From Kitasatospora sp. GAS204B (lineage in GTDB: Bacteria > Actinomycetota > Actinomycetes > Streptomycetales > Streptomycetaceae): DNA of 64,000 nt. The notes under the pieces were generated by a model. That model was not told where the DNA came from. It was given only the letters and a program-made list of their open reading frames with translations, and made no database searches. The first letter of the stretch is position 1. Every line of letters starts with the position of its first letter. Of the stretch, positions 32,533-41,297 are shown one piece after another. The stretch is taken from positions 1 to 64,000 of the forward strand of contig NZ_JARZAG010000026.1 of the NCBI RefSeq assembly GCF_029892155.1, read 5' to 3'. The position numbers were made by a program, and so were the translations under genes.

Positions 32533-33837
32533 TTGGCACGCAAGATCGGCAGCCGGTACACCGTGCACCAGGTGATCGGCCGGGGGTCCGCCGGAACCGT
32601 GTGGCTGGGCGAGGGCCCCGATGGGCCGGTGGCCGTCAAGCTGCTGCGCGAGGATCTGGCCACCGACCAGGTGCTGGTCGGGCGCTTCATCCAGGAGCGG
32701 GCCGCGCTCACCGGCCTGGACCACCCCCGGGTGGTCGGGGTGCGCGACATGGTGGTGGACGGCGAGGACCTCGCGCTGGTGATGGAGCTGGTGCACGGCA
32801 CCGACCTGCGCTCCCGGCTGGAGCGCGAGGGCGTGCTCGCCCCGCAGGCCGCCGCCTCGGTGATCGCCGACGTGGCCGACGGCCTGGCCGCCGCGCACGC
32901 GGCCGGCATCGTGCACCGGGACGTCAAGCCGGAGAACGTGATGCTCGACCTCGCCGCGCCGCCCGGACCCGGCGGGGTGCCGCGCGCCAAGCTGACCGAC
33001 TTCGGCATCGCCCGGCTGGTCGACGCCCCGCGCCGGACCAGGGCGAGCCGGATCATCGGCACCCCCGACTACCTGGCTCCCGAGATCATCGAGGGCCTGG
33101 AACCGCGGGCCGCCGTCGACATCTACGCGCTGGCCACGGTCTGCTACGAGCTGCTGGCCGGCTTCACGCCGTTCGGCGGCGGCCACACCGGGGCGGTGCT
33201 GCGCCGGCACGTCACCGAGAGCGTGCCGCCGATCCCCGGGCTGCCGGACGGCCTGTGGCGGATCATCTCCGAGTGCCTGGCCAAGGCGCCCGCCTCCCGG
33301 CTGCGCGCCGCCGAGCTGGCCGAGCGCCTGCGTGAGCAACTGCCCGCGCTGGCCGGCCTGCCGCCGCTGGCGCTGCCCGCCCAGGACCGGCAGCCCGCCG
33401 AGGAGCCGGTGACCCCGGCCGAGGCCGTCTACGCCGAGGCGGACACCGGCACCGGCGCGCACCGCCGCCGGCGCGGCCCCGCCGTCCCGCTGGTCGCCGC
33501 CCCGGCCCCGGACTCCACCCGGGACACCCACACCAGCCTGCGCCGCCCCTCCGCCCAGGAGCTGGCCGGCTACGCCGCCGAGTCGCGCGCCCAGCGGGCC
33601 ACCCCCGCGCCCGGCCACCGGGGCGGGCGCCGGACGGCTCTGGTGCGCCGGCGCCGGCTGCTCGCGGTGCTGCTCGCCGTGGTGCTGCTGCTGGCCGGCG
33701 CCGTGGCGGCGTTCGCCGCCTTCGGGGGCGGCGGCCACGACCACGGCCCCGGCGGGCATGCCGGCCGGGCCCCGCGCGCCGCCGTCGCGCGGCTCGACGG
33801 CTACCGGCCGGTCCCAGGGCCCCGCGCCAACCATTAG
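32533..33837 (+). CDS. pkaB: Membrane Ser/Thr protein kinase (PkaB-like)
   Basis: 434 residues from TTG 32533, behind GGAG. I prefer this to GTG 32455 because 7 of the 26 codons in between end in A or T, unlike the rest of the gene, and the conserved protein begins ARKIGSRY. Kinase motifs: GRGSAG loop, K36 (VAVK), HRDVKPEN with D130 and DFG near 160. A basic linker, one membrane segment (LLAVLLAVVLLLAGAVAAFAA) and a short His- and Gly-rich outer tail follow. It shares about the same plan as the upstream kinase, so the pair may have arisen by duplication. Confidence 0.88.
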   Translation: MARKIGSRYTVHQVIGRGSAGTVWLGEGPDGPVAVKLLREDLATDQVLVGRFIQERAALTGLDHPRVVGVRDMVVDGEDLALVMELVHGTDLRSRLEREGVLAPQAAASVIADVADGLAAAHAAGIVHRDVKPENVMLDLAAPPGPGGVPRAKLTDFGIARLVDAPRRTRASRIIGTPDYLAPEIIEGLEPRAAVDIYALATVCYELLAGFTPFGGGHTGAVLRRHVTESVPPIPGLPDGLWRIISECLAKAPASRLRAAELAERLREQLPALAGLPPLALPAQDRQPAEEPVTPAEAVYAEADTGTGAHRRRRGPAVPLVAAPAPDSTRDTHTSLRRPSAQELAGYAAESRAQRATPAPGHRGGRRTALVRRRRLLAVLLAVVLLLAGAVAAFAAFGGGGHDHGPGGHAGRAPRAAVARLDGYRPVPGPRANH

Positions 33838-33846
33838 GCTGGAGGC

Positions 33847-34959
<1,113 letters not shown>

Positions 34960-34980
34960 CACCAGCCGCTGACGAACCGA

Positions 34981-35013
34981 GAAGGGGCCCCGGACAGTGT
35001 CCGGGGCCCCTTC
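34981..35013. terminator. Terminator between prfB and the small zinc-ribbon gene
   Basis: 15-base perfect stem GAAGGGGCCCCGGAC / GTCCGGGGCCCCTTC with a three-base loop between converging genes. Confidence 0.85.
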
Positions 35014-35028
35014 GTCCGTGTCGGTGGG

Positions 35029-35223
35029 TTATGCCAGCGCCTGCCGGCAGATCATCGCCACCGCCAGCAACGCGGCCAGCAGGGCGATCAGAGTGGCCGG
35101 GGAGAGCGTGGCGAGAGGACCCTGCTGCTGTTGCAGCCGGGCGCGCTCGGCGCGGCAGACCGGGCAGCGGCCCTCGCTCACGCGGCCGGCGCAGTTGGCG
35201 CACACCAGATGGTCGCACGTCAT
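35029..35223 (-). CDS. Small zinc-ribbon membrane protein
   Basis: 64 residues. Two Cys pairs, C-DHLV-C-AN-C and C-PV-C, in the first 25 residues form a RING or zinc-ribbon-like site. A hydrophobic helix (ATLIALLAALLAVAMI) follows and should anchor the protein in the membrane. The start has GGAGGAG upstream. No function can be assigned. It sits alone between the prfB terminator and the ftsE upstream region. Confidence 0.7.
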   Translation of the reverse strand: MTCDHLVCANCAGRVSEGRCPVCRAERARLQQQQGPLATLSPATLIALLAALLAVAMICRQALA

Positions 35224-35726
35224 GCGATCTCCTCCTTGCCTGCTACTGCCAACGCACCGGGCGGCCGAATGGTTCCCGTACCTGCCCCGGGCGGGGGATC
35301 GGAGCGGACCGCGGCAGTGCGGTTTGCCCTCTACTCTGCCAGGTTCCGCGGCGTCCGGCTCCCTGGCCGGGAAAACCCGGGGCGGCCGCCACCCGGTCGA
35401 TCAGCACGGCCGGCATTCGTGGCGCGAAACCCTGGAACGGCTGTGAAATGGCTCGCAATTTTCCGGGCATTCCAGTCCAAGAGCGGACAATCCGTCAGGA
35501 TCGTTCGCCGGACCGCCCTGCGCGGCCGCCGACGGGTCGCGTATGGTCCCAAGCCGGGGGAGTGGCCAGGGTCGCTCCCGCCGCCCTCCCCGACCGGATC
35601 GCGGGGGTGGGTCCGACCCAGGAACAGTGCGACCGACGTCGGCTACCGGCCTGAAGTAACGATCGGGTCACGGAAGTTGTTCGAGCCGTCAGCTGTTCCG
35701 CCTAGGATGGCCTCCGTGATGCAGCC
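35224..35726 (+). promoter_or_regulatory. Long intergenic region upstream of ftsE
   Basis: About 500 bases. Several ORFs cross it but their codon use is not streptomycete-like, so I see no gene. A -10-like TAGGAT at 35703-35708 lies 18 bases before the ftsE start. TTGTTC (35677) is 20 bases upstream of it, too far for a standard promoter. The rest shows nothing I can name. Confidence 0.4.
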
Positions 35727-36416
35727 GTGATCAGATTCGACAACGTTTCCAAGACCTATCCCAAGCAGAACCGCCCCGCCCTGTCGGAGGTCTCGCTGGA
35801 GATCGAGAAGGGCGAGTTCGTCTTCCTGGTCGGTTCCTCCGGCTCGGGCAAGTCCACCTTCCTGCGGCTGTGCCTGCGCGAGGAGCGCCCCAGCACCGGC
35901 GAGGTGCACGTGCTCGGCAAGGACCTGGGCAAGCTGTCCAACTGGAAGGTGCCGCACATGCGGCGTCAACTGGGCACCGTCTTCCAGGACTTCCGCCTGC
36001 TGCCGAACAAGACCGTGGCGCAGAACGTGGCGTTCGCGCTGGAGGTCATCGGCAAGCCGAAGAGTGCCATCAACAAGGTGGTCCCCGAGGTGCTCGACCT
36101 GGTCGGTCTCGGCGGCAAGGAGGACCGGATGCCCGGCGAGCTCTCCGGTGGTGAGCAGCAGCGCGTGGCGATCGCCCGGGCCTTCGTCAACCGTCCGATG
36201 CTGCTGATCGCGGACGAGCCGACCGGAAACCTGGACCCGCAGAACTCGGTCGGCATCATGAAGTTGCTGGACCGGATCAACCGCACCGGGACCACGGTGC
36301 TGATGGCCACCCACGACCAGGCCATCGTCGACCAGATGCGCAAGCGCGTGATCGAGCTCGACAAGGGGTTGCTGGTCCGCGACCAGGCCCGCGGTGTCTA
36401 CGGGTACCAGCACTAG
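35727..36416 (+). CDS. ftsE: Cell division ATP-binding protein FtsE
   Basis: A 229-residue ABC ATPase. Walker A GSSGSGKST (36-44), signature LSGGEQQRVAIARA (from about 138) and Walker B LLIADEPTGNLD. With FtsX it forms a membrane complex that activates cell-wall hydrolases at division sites. GTG 35727 is the only good start in frame. The next gene, ftsX, is 59 bases downstream in the usual order. Confidence 0.97.
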   Translation: MIRFDNVSKTYPKQNRPALSEVSLEIEKGEFVFLVGSSGSGKSTFLRLCLREERPSTGEVHVLGKDLGKLSNWKVPHMRRQLGTVFQDFRLLPNKTVAQNVAFALEVIGKPKSAINKVVPEVLDLVGLGGKEDRMPGELSGGEQQRVAIARAFVNRPMLLIADEPTGNLDPQNSVGIMKLLDRINRTGTTVLMATHDQAIVDQMRKRVIELDKGLLVRDQARGVYGYQH

Positions 36417-36475
36417 CCGGCTACCGCGTCGCCGCCTCCGGTCCATCAGCCTTGATCTTGGAGTAGAAGAAGCTC

Positions 36476-37387
36476 ATGCGCGCCCAGTTCATCCTGTCGG
36501 AGATCGGTGTCGGTCTCCGCCGCAACCTGACCATGACCATCGCGGTGGTGGTCAGCGTCGCGCTCTCGCTCGCCCTGGCCGGGGCCAGTCTGCTGGTCCG
36601 TGACCAGGTCAACTCGATGAAGGGGTACTGGTACGACAAGGTCGAGGTCAGCATCTACTTCTGCACCAAGGCGGACGCCAAGAACGCCCCGCAGTGTGCG
36701 AACGGTGCGGCCACCCAGGACCAGATCGACGACGTCAAGGCCGGCCTTGACAAGATGAAGCCGCTGGTGCAGAACTCCACCTTCGAGAGCCAGGCGGAGG
36801 CCTACACGCACTGGAAGGACATGAACCCGGACAACGCCCTGGTCTCCGTCCTCGGTGCCGACGCGATCCCGTCCTCCTGGCGGGTGAAGCTGAGCGATCC
36901 GACCCGTTACGACGTGATCCAGAGCGCCTTCGCCGGGCATCCAGGGGTGCGCTCGGTGGAGGACGAACGGCAGATCCTGGACAACCTCTTCGGGTTGCTC
37001 AACGGCCTGCAGACCGCGGCCTTCGTGATCATGGTGTTGATGCTCTCGGTGGCGCTGCTGCTGATCGTGAACACGGTCCGCGTCTCGGCGTTCAGCCGGA
37101 GGCGGGAGACCGGGATCATGAGACTGGTCGGTGCCTCCAACTTCTACGTGCAGATGCCGTTCATCGCCGAGGCGGCGTTCGCCGCCTTGCTGGGCGCGGT
37201 GCTGGCCTCCGGGCTGTTGCTGCTCGGCAACTACGGCGTGCACGCCTGGCTGGCCAAGAAGGTGCAGTTCATCCAGTTCATCGGGCTCTCCTCGGTGCTG
37301 CAGGTGATCCCGCTGCTGATCGTGGCCGGTATGGCGATGGCGGCGGTGGCGGCCTTCCTGACGCTGCGCAAGTACCTGAAGGTCTAA
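36476..37387 (+). CDS. ftsX: Cell division protein FtsX
   Basis: 303 residues. One N-terminal membrane segment (about 17-40), a large extracytoplasmic domain that in FtsX contacts peptidoglycan hydrolases or their adaptors, and three C-terminal membrane segments with the FtsX signature RVSAFSRRRETGIMRLVGAS. No hydrolase gene follows directly; instead an S41 peptidase gene is 98 bases downstream, as in other Streptomyces. Confidence 0.96.
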   Translation: MRAQFILSEIGVGLRRNLTMTIAVVVSVALSLALAGASLLVRDQVNSMKGYWYDKVEVSIYFCTKADAKNAPQCANGAATQDQIDDVKAGLDKMKPLVQNSTFESQAEAYTHWKDMNPDNALVSVLGADAIPSSWRVKLSDPTRYDVIQSAFAGHPGVRSVEDERQILDNLFGLLNGLQTAAFVIMVLMLSVALLLIVNTVRVSAFSRRRETGIMRLVGASNFYVQMPFIAEAAFAALLGAVLASGLLLLGNYGVHAWLAKKVQFIQFIGLSSVLQVIPLLIVAGMAMAAVAAFLTLRKYLKV

Positions 37388-37485
37388 CTCCCAGCGGTCG
37401 TCCGGTCCGCAGGATTTCGTCACGCCCGGTGAGATTCGGCCGTTCTGCGGCCACGGAGCGCATCGGGCGCCTACACTCCGTTCCC

Positions 37486-38646
37486 ATGACCGCAACCGCG
37501 CGGCAGGCGCGCCATGGCGCCACCCTCAGCCTGGTGTTCGGCACGGTGCTGCTCGGCGGCGCGGTCCTGGGCGCCTGGGGTGGCGGGCCGCCCGCCGCGC
37601 CGCCGCGTCGGGCCGCCTCGGCGGACGCCAGAGTTGGCGGCCCCGAGGTCGCGACGCTCTCCCCGGAGCAGGCGCAGCGGCTGGTGGCGGACGGCGGCGA
37701 CCGCTGGGCCGCGTACTACAGCCCGCAGGACTACGCCGAGTTCGCCCAGGGCCTGGACGGCGAGTACCTGGGCGTCGGGGTCTTCGTGGACCGGGCCGAC
37801 GACGGCTCGACGCTGGTCAGCGCCGTGCCCCCGGGCTCGCCGGCCGCCGCGGCCGGAATCGCGGTGGGTGACCGGCTGATCGCGGTGGACGGCGCCCCGG
37901 TGGACCGGCTGCCGGTGACCGAGGTGGTGGCCAGGCTGCGCGGTCGCCCCGACGGCCAGGGCGCGGGCGGGCGGCCGGCGGAGCCCGGCTCGCCGGTGCG
38001 GCTGACCCTGCGGCGGGCCGGCGTCGCCGCGCGCGAGGTGACCCTGCGTCGGACCGTGCTCGCCGCCCAGGACGTCGCGGTGGACCATCCGGCGCCCGGG
38101 GTGCTGTGGATCACCGCGCGGGCCTTCACCACCGGCGTCGGCGCCGAGATCGCCGCGGCCGCGCGGCGCGCGCCCGAGCACGGCGTGGTGCTCGACCTGC
38201 GCGGCAACTCCGGTGGCCTGGTGGCGGAGGCGGTCGCCACCGCCTCGGTCTTCCTGGACGGCGGCCCGGTCGCCTCCTACCAGGTCGGCGACCAGTCGCG
38301 GCAGTTGGCCGCGGCCCCCGGCGGCGATCCGCGCACCCCGCTGGTGGTGCTGGTGGACGGCGGCACGATGAGCGCGGCCGAACTGCTGGCCGGCGCGCTG
38401 CAGGACCGCTGCCGGGCGGTGCTGGTGGGCAGCCGGACCTTCGGCAAGGGCACCGTGCAGCAGCCCAGCCGGCTGGCCGACGGATCGGTCCTGGAGCGCA
38501 CCGTGGGCCGCTACTTCACCCCCGCCGGCCGCTCCCCGGACGGCGTCGGTCTGCTCCCCGACGTGCCCGCCGCCGACCCGGCCACCGCCGACGCGCTGGC
38601 CCTGCGGGTGCTCAGCGGGCTGGGCGGGGCGGGCGCTCGACCATAA
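37486..38646 (+). CDS. S41-family C-terminal processing peptidase
   Basis: 386 residues. An N-terminal signal anchor (about 12-32), a PDZ domain at about 86-175, and the S41 catalytic core with Ser296 (GGTMSAAELL) and Lys321 (TFGKGTVQ), the usual Ser-Lys dyad 25 residues apart. It should cleave envelope proteins from their C-termini on the outer side of the membrane. The neighbourhood of ftsEX suggests a role in division or cell-wall remodelling. ATG 37486 is eight bases behind TACACT, so it may be leaderless. Confidence 0.93.
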   Translation: MTATARQARHGATLSLVFGTVLLGGAVLGAWGGGPPAAPPRRAASADARVGGPEVATLSPEQAQRLVADGGDRWAAYYSPQDYAEFAQGLDGEYLGVGVFVDRADDGSTLVSAVPPGSPAAAAGIAVGDRLIAVDGAPVDRLPVTEVVARLRGRPDGQGAGGRPAEPGSPVRLTLRRAGVAAREVTLRRTVLAAQDVAVDHPAPGVLWITARAFTTGVGAEIAAAARRAPEHGVVLDLRGNSGGLVAEAVATASVFLDGGPVASYQVGDQSRQLAAAPGGDPRTPLVVLVDGGTMSAAELLAGALQDRCRAVLVGSRTFGKGTVQQPSRLADGSVLERTVGRYFTPAGRSPDGVGLLPDVPAADPATADALALRVLSGLGGAGARP

Positions 38647-38691
38647 AGCGGCTGCCGGGCGGGCCGCCGAGGTGCGAGAATGTCCGGTGCT

Positions 38692-39168
38692 ATGGCAAAG
38701 GAAAAGGGACAGAAGCTGATCGCGCAGAACAAGAAGGCGCGACACGAGTACACGATCCTCGACACCTACGAGTGCGGGATGGTGCTGACCGGCACCGAGG
38801 TCAAGTCGCTGCGCGAGGGCCGGGCCAACCTGGTCGACGGCTACGCCTACACCCAGGCCGGCGAGGTGTGGATCGACAACGTCTTCATCCCCGAGTACAC
38901 CCAGGGGACTTGGACCAACCACTCGGCGCGGCGCAAGCGCAAGCTGCTGCTGCACAAGATGGAGATCCGCAAGCTGGAGGCGAAGACCAAGGAGACCGGG
39001 CACACCCTGGTGCCGCTCTCCCTGTACTTCAAGGACGGCCGGGTCAAGCTGGAGCTGGCCCTGGCGGTCGGCAAGAAGCTCTACGACAAGCGGCAGACGC
39101 TGCGCGAGCAGCAGGACACCCGGGAGACCGCGCGCGCGGTGGCCGCCGCCCGTCGTCGGATGGGCTGA
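38692..39168 (+). CDS. smpB: SsrA-binding protein SmpB
   Basis: 158 residues. The conserved core KKARHEYTILDTYECGMVLTG, GTEVKSLREG and the basic C-terminal tail place it as SmpB, which carries tmRNA to stalled ribosomes. Its RNA partner is encoded 1.5 kb downstream at 40715. The family start MAKEKG is at 38692; an in-frame ATG at 38680, with GAGG seven bases upstream, would add four residues and is possible. Confidence 0.97.
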   Translation: MAKEKGQKLIAQNKKARHEYTILDTYECGMVLTGTEVKSLREGRANLVDGYAYTQAGEVWIDNVFIPEYTQGTWTNHSARRKRKLLLHKMEIRKLEAKTKETGHTLVPLSLYFKDGRVKLELALAVGKKLYDKRQTLREQQDTRETARAVAAARRRMG

Positions 39169-39198
39169 TTGTGGTCGTCCTGTAGCAGGTTCGTCCCA

Positions 39199-39218
39199 AC
39201 CGGGTGATCCCACCTGGT
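39199..39218 (+). terminator. Weak hairpin after smpB
   Basis: ACCGGGTG pairs with CACCTGGT (one G-U) around a four-base loop, 30 bases after the smpB stop. No T-run. It may end the smpB transcript. Confidence 0.35.
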
Positions 39219-39259
39219 CAACGGCCTGATGCCGAAGATTCGATCAGTACGATCCGAGC

Positions 39260-40609
39260 ATGAACGTCTCCCTGTTGGATGGCTGGTTCCCGTGGACCGT
39301 CCAGCTCGCGGCCGGTGTCGCGCTGCTGGCCGCGGTCGGGTGGCGGGACCGCCGTTGGCGGCTGCGCCGGGCGCCGATCGCGATCGGTGCCGCGATCGCG
39401 CTGACCGCGCTGGCCGGGCTGCTCGCGGTCACCGTCGGCGGGGTCACCGACCCGCTGCCGTTCGCGCTCTGGCTCTGGCTGGGCGCGGCGGTGGTGGCGC
39501 TCGCGGTGCTGGTGGCCGGCTGGCGCTCGGCGCGCTGGTGGCGGCGCTCGCTGGCGCCGCTGGCCGCGCTGCTCGCCCTGCTGGCCGGCGCCAACGTGCT
39601 GAACGCGTCCACCGGTTACTTCCCGACCCTGGACGACGCGCTCGGCGAGCTGACCGGTGCCCCGCTGCCGCAACAGGTGACGCTCGACCAACTCGGCTCG
39701 CTGACCGGCAAGACCGGCACCGGCCGGATCGTCCAGGTGGACATACCCGACACCGCCAGCGGTTTCGCCCACCGCCAGGAGCTGGTCTACCTGCCGCCGG
39801 CCTGGTTCCGCAGCAAGACCCGGCCCAAGCTGCCGGTGCTGGAGATGATCGGCGGGGAGTACGCGGCGCCCGACAACTGGGTGCGGGCCGGCGACGCGGT
39901 GCAGACCGCCGACGCCTATGCCGCGCAGCACGGCGGCTACGCGCCGGTGCTGGTCTTCGCGGACGCGACCGGCGGGTTCAAGGTCGACACCGAGTGCGTG
40001 GACGGTCCGAACGGGAAAGCCGAGGACCATCTGGTGAAGGACATTCCGCCGTACGTCGAGAAGACTTTCGGCACCTCCGGCGATCCGCGCAAGTGGGGCG
40101 TGGTGGGCTGGTCGATGGGCGGTACCTGCGCGATCGACCTGACGGTCGAACACCCCCAGGTCTTCTCGCACTTCGAGGACATCTCCGGTGACCTCGGGCC
40201 GAACACCGGGGACAAGCAGCAGACCATCGACAAGCTCTACGGCGGCGATTCGGCGGCCTGGGCGGCGCACGACCCGCTGACCGTGCTGGCGGGGCACGCC
40301 AAGTACCGCGACACCTCCGGCTGGTTCGAGAGCGGCGACCAGGAGGCCAACCACATCACGCAGGGGAAGCAGCTGGCCGCCGCCGCCCGCAAGGACGGCA
40401 TCAAGTGCCAGTTGGACGTCCAGCCCGGCAAGCACGTCTGGCAGTTCGGTGCCCAGGCGTTCGCCGACGCGCTGCCCTGGCTGGCCCAGCAGCTCGGCAC
40501 CCCCGGGCCGCACCAGGCCAAGGCGACGCCGGTCAAGCCGCTGCCGAAGCCCGCCGCCCCGACCGCCACCCCCGCGCCGGCCACCGAGCCGGTTCCCGCC
40601 ACGGCCTAA
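39260..40609 (+). CDS. Membrane-anchored alpha/beta hydrolase (esterase D/Ag85-like)
   Basis: 449 residues. About four membrane segments in the first 112 residues, then an extracytoplasmic alpha/beta-hydrolase domain of the esterase D/antigen 85 type. Nucleophile Ser285 sits in GWSMGG; an acid and His (KHVWQFG) follow. The last 40 residues are Pro, Ala and Thr-rich. The substrate is unknown; related actinobacterial enzymes act on acyl chains or glycans of the envelope. ATG 39260 follows TACGAT by six bases without a Shine-Dalgarno site. It separates smpB from ssrA. Confidence 0.82.
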   Translation: MNVSLLDGWFPWTVQLAAGVALLAAVGWRDRRWRLRRAPIAIGAAIALTALAGLLAVTVGGVTDPLPFALWLWLGAAVVALAVLVAGWRSARWWRRSLAPLAALLALLAGANVLNASTGYFPTLDDALGELTGAPLPQQVTLDQLGSLTGKTGTGRIVQVDIPDTASGFAHRQELVYLPPAWFRSKTRPKLPVLEMIGGEYAAPDNWVRAGDAVQTADAYAAQHGGYAPVLVFADATGGFKVDTECVDGPNGKAEDHLVKDIPPYVEKTFGTSGDPRKWGVVGWSMGGTCAIDLTVEHPQVFSHFEDISGDLGPNTGDKQQTIDKLYGGDSAAWAAHDPLTVLAGHAKYRDTSGWFESGDQEANHITQGKQLAAAARKDGIKCQLDVQPGKHVWQFGAQAFADALPWLAQQLGTPGPHQAKATPVKPLPKPAAPTATPAPATEPVPATA

Positions 40610-40613
40610 TCGG

Positions 40614-40643
40614 CTGGACCGCCCCTGGCGGGGCGCGTACCAT
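40614..40643 (+). promoter_or_regulatory. Candidate ssrA promoter
   Basis: CTGGAC, 18-base spacer, TACCAT. Transcription would start near 40650, about 65 bases before mature tmRNA, which is compatible with a processed precursor. Confidence 0.5.
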
Positions 40644-40658
40644 GGTCCAAGCAACACC

Positions 40659-40686
40659 GGGTGGGGTCACCCAGCCGGAGCTTTTT
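40659..40686 (+). terminator. Hairpin and T-run between the esterase gene and ssrA
   Basis: GGGTG-GGGT-CACCC followed by a TTTTT run ten bases on. It could terminate the esterase transcript, or act within the tmRNA leader if the promoter at 40614 is used. Confidence 0.45.
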
Positions 40687-40714
40687 CTCAAGCTGCACCT
40701 TCTTAAAAACACAT

Positions 40715-41084
40715 GGGGATGATCGGTTTCGACAGGGGACGTCGAAACAGGAGAAGCGAGCCGAGGAACGCGGCAATGATCTCGTTAACCATCTGCCGCA
40801 AAAAAATAATCGCCAATGTCAAGCGCGATTCCCTCGCTCTCGCTGCCTAAGTAGCGACAGTAGGGTGTCAGACCGGGGAGTTCCCGACCCGGACCCTGGC
40901 ATAATCTAGGGAACTCAACTGTCCACCCGGGCTGCGCGGGTGGGCGGGACAACAAACAGCAGCTGGGCCTGTTGGCGGCTTGTCCGTGTGACTGCCAGGG
41001 CCGAGAAAAGCACAGCGGACTGCGCTCGGAGAAGTCCTGAATCCACTCCACTGGACCCGGGTTCGATTCCCGGCATCTCCACCA
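40715..41084 (+). ncRNA. ssrA: tmRNA (ssrA)
   Basis: 370 bases. The tRNA-like ends are clear: 5' GGGGATGATCGGTTTCGAC, 3' T-arm GGGTTCGATTCC and CATCTCCACCA with an encoded CCA. The 5' GGGGATG pairs with 3' CATCTCC. The tag reading frame starts at GCC 40812 and ends at TAA 40848-40850, giving ANVKRDSLALAA. It rescues ribosomes stalled on broken messages and marks the products for proteolysis, with SmpB. The tag is shorter than the Streptomyces tag I recall (ANTKRDSSQQAFALAA). Confidence 0.97.
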
Positions 41085-41099
41085 TCCCATGTGCATGCG

Positions 41100-41127
41100 G
41101 GCCGCCTTCCGTCCTCGGAGGGCGGCC
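41100..41127 (+). terminator. ssrA terminator
   Basis: GGCCGCCTTCC pairs with GGAGGGCGGCC (11 pairs, one G-U), then TTCGTGTTT. It is 15 bases behind the tmRNA end. Confidence 0.75.
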
Positions 41128-41150
41128 TTCGTGTTTCCCGGCGTCGGGTC

Positions 41151-41178
41151 CGGTCGTGCTGCTTCGGTCGTGCTGCTT
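41151..41178 (+). repeat. Tandem duplication of 14 bases
   Basis: CGGTCGTGCTGCTT occurs twice head to tail in the region upstream of the helD-like gene. No function is evident. Confidence 0.7.
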
Positions 41179-41297
41179 CGGGCGGGGCCGCTTCGCCCCT
41201 GAGTGCCCGCGCGGCGACTCCGGGAGTAGGATCGTCCGTCCGCCGACTTTGGGCGGCGACTTATCTCCCACCAGCAGACGTACGACAAGGGGACTCC

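Noticed and set aside
35131..35730. 199-codon ORF upstream of ftsE
   Set aside because: It runs through the antisense of the small zinc-ribbon gene and then DNA with poor codon bias; no motif and no ribosome site.
41085..41297. Rifamycin-associated promoter element upstream of the helD-like gene
   Set aside because: I looked for an inverted-repeat element of the type linked to rifamycin-resistance genes and saw only the ssrA terminator and a 14-base tandem repeat.
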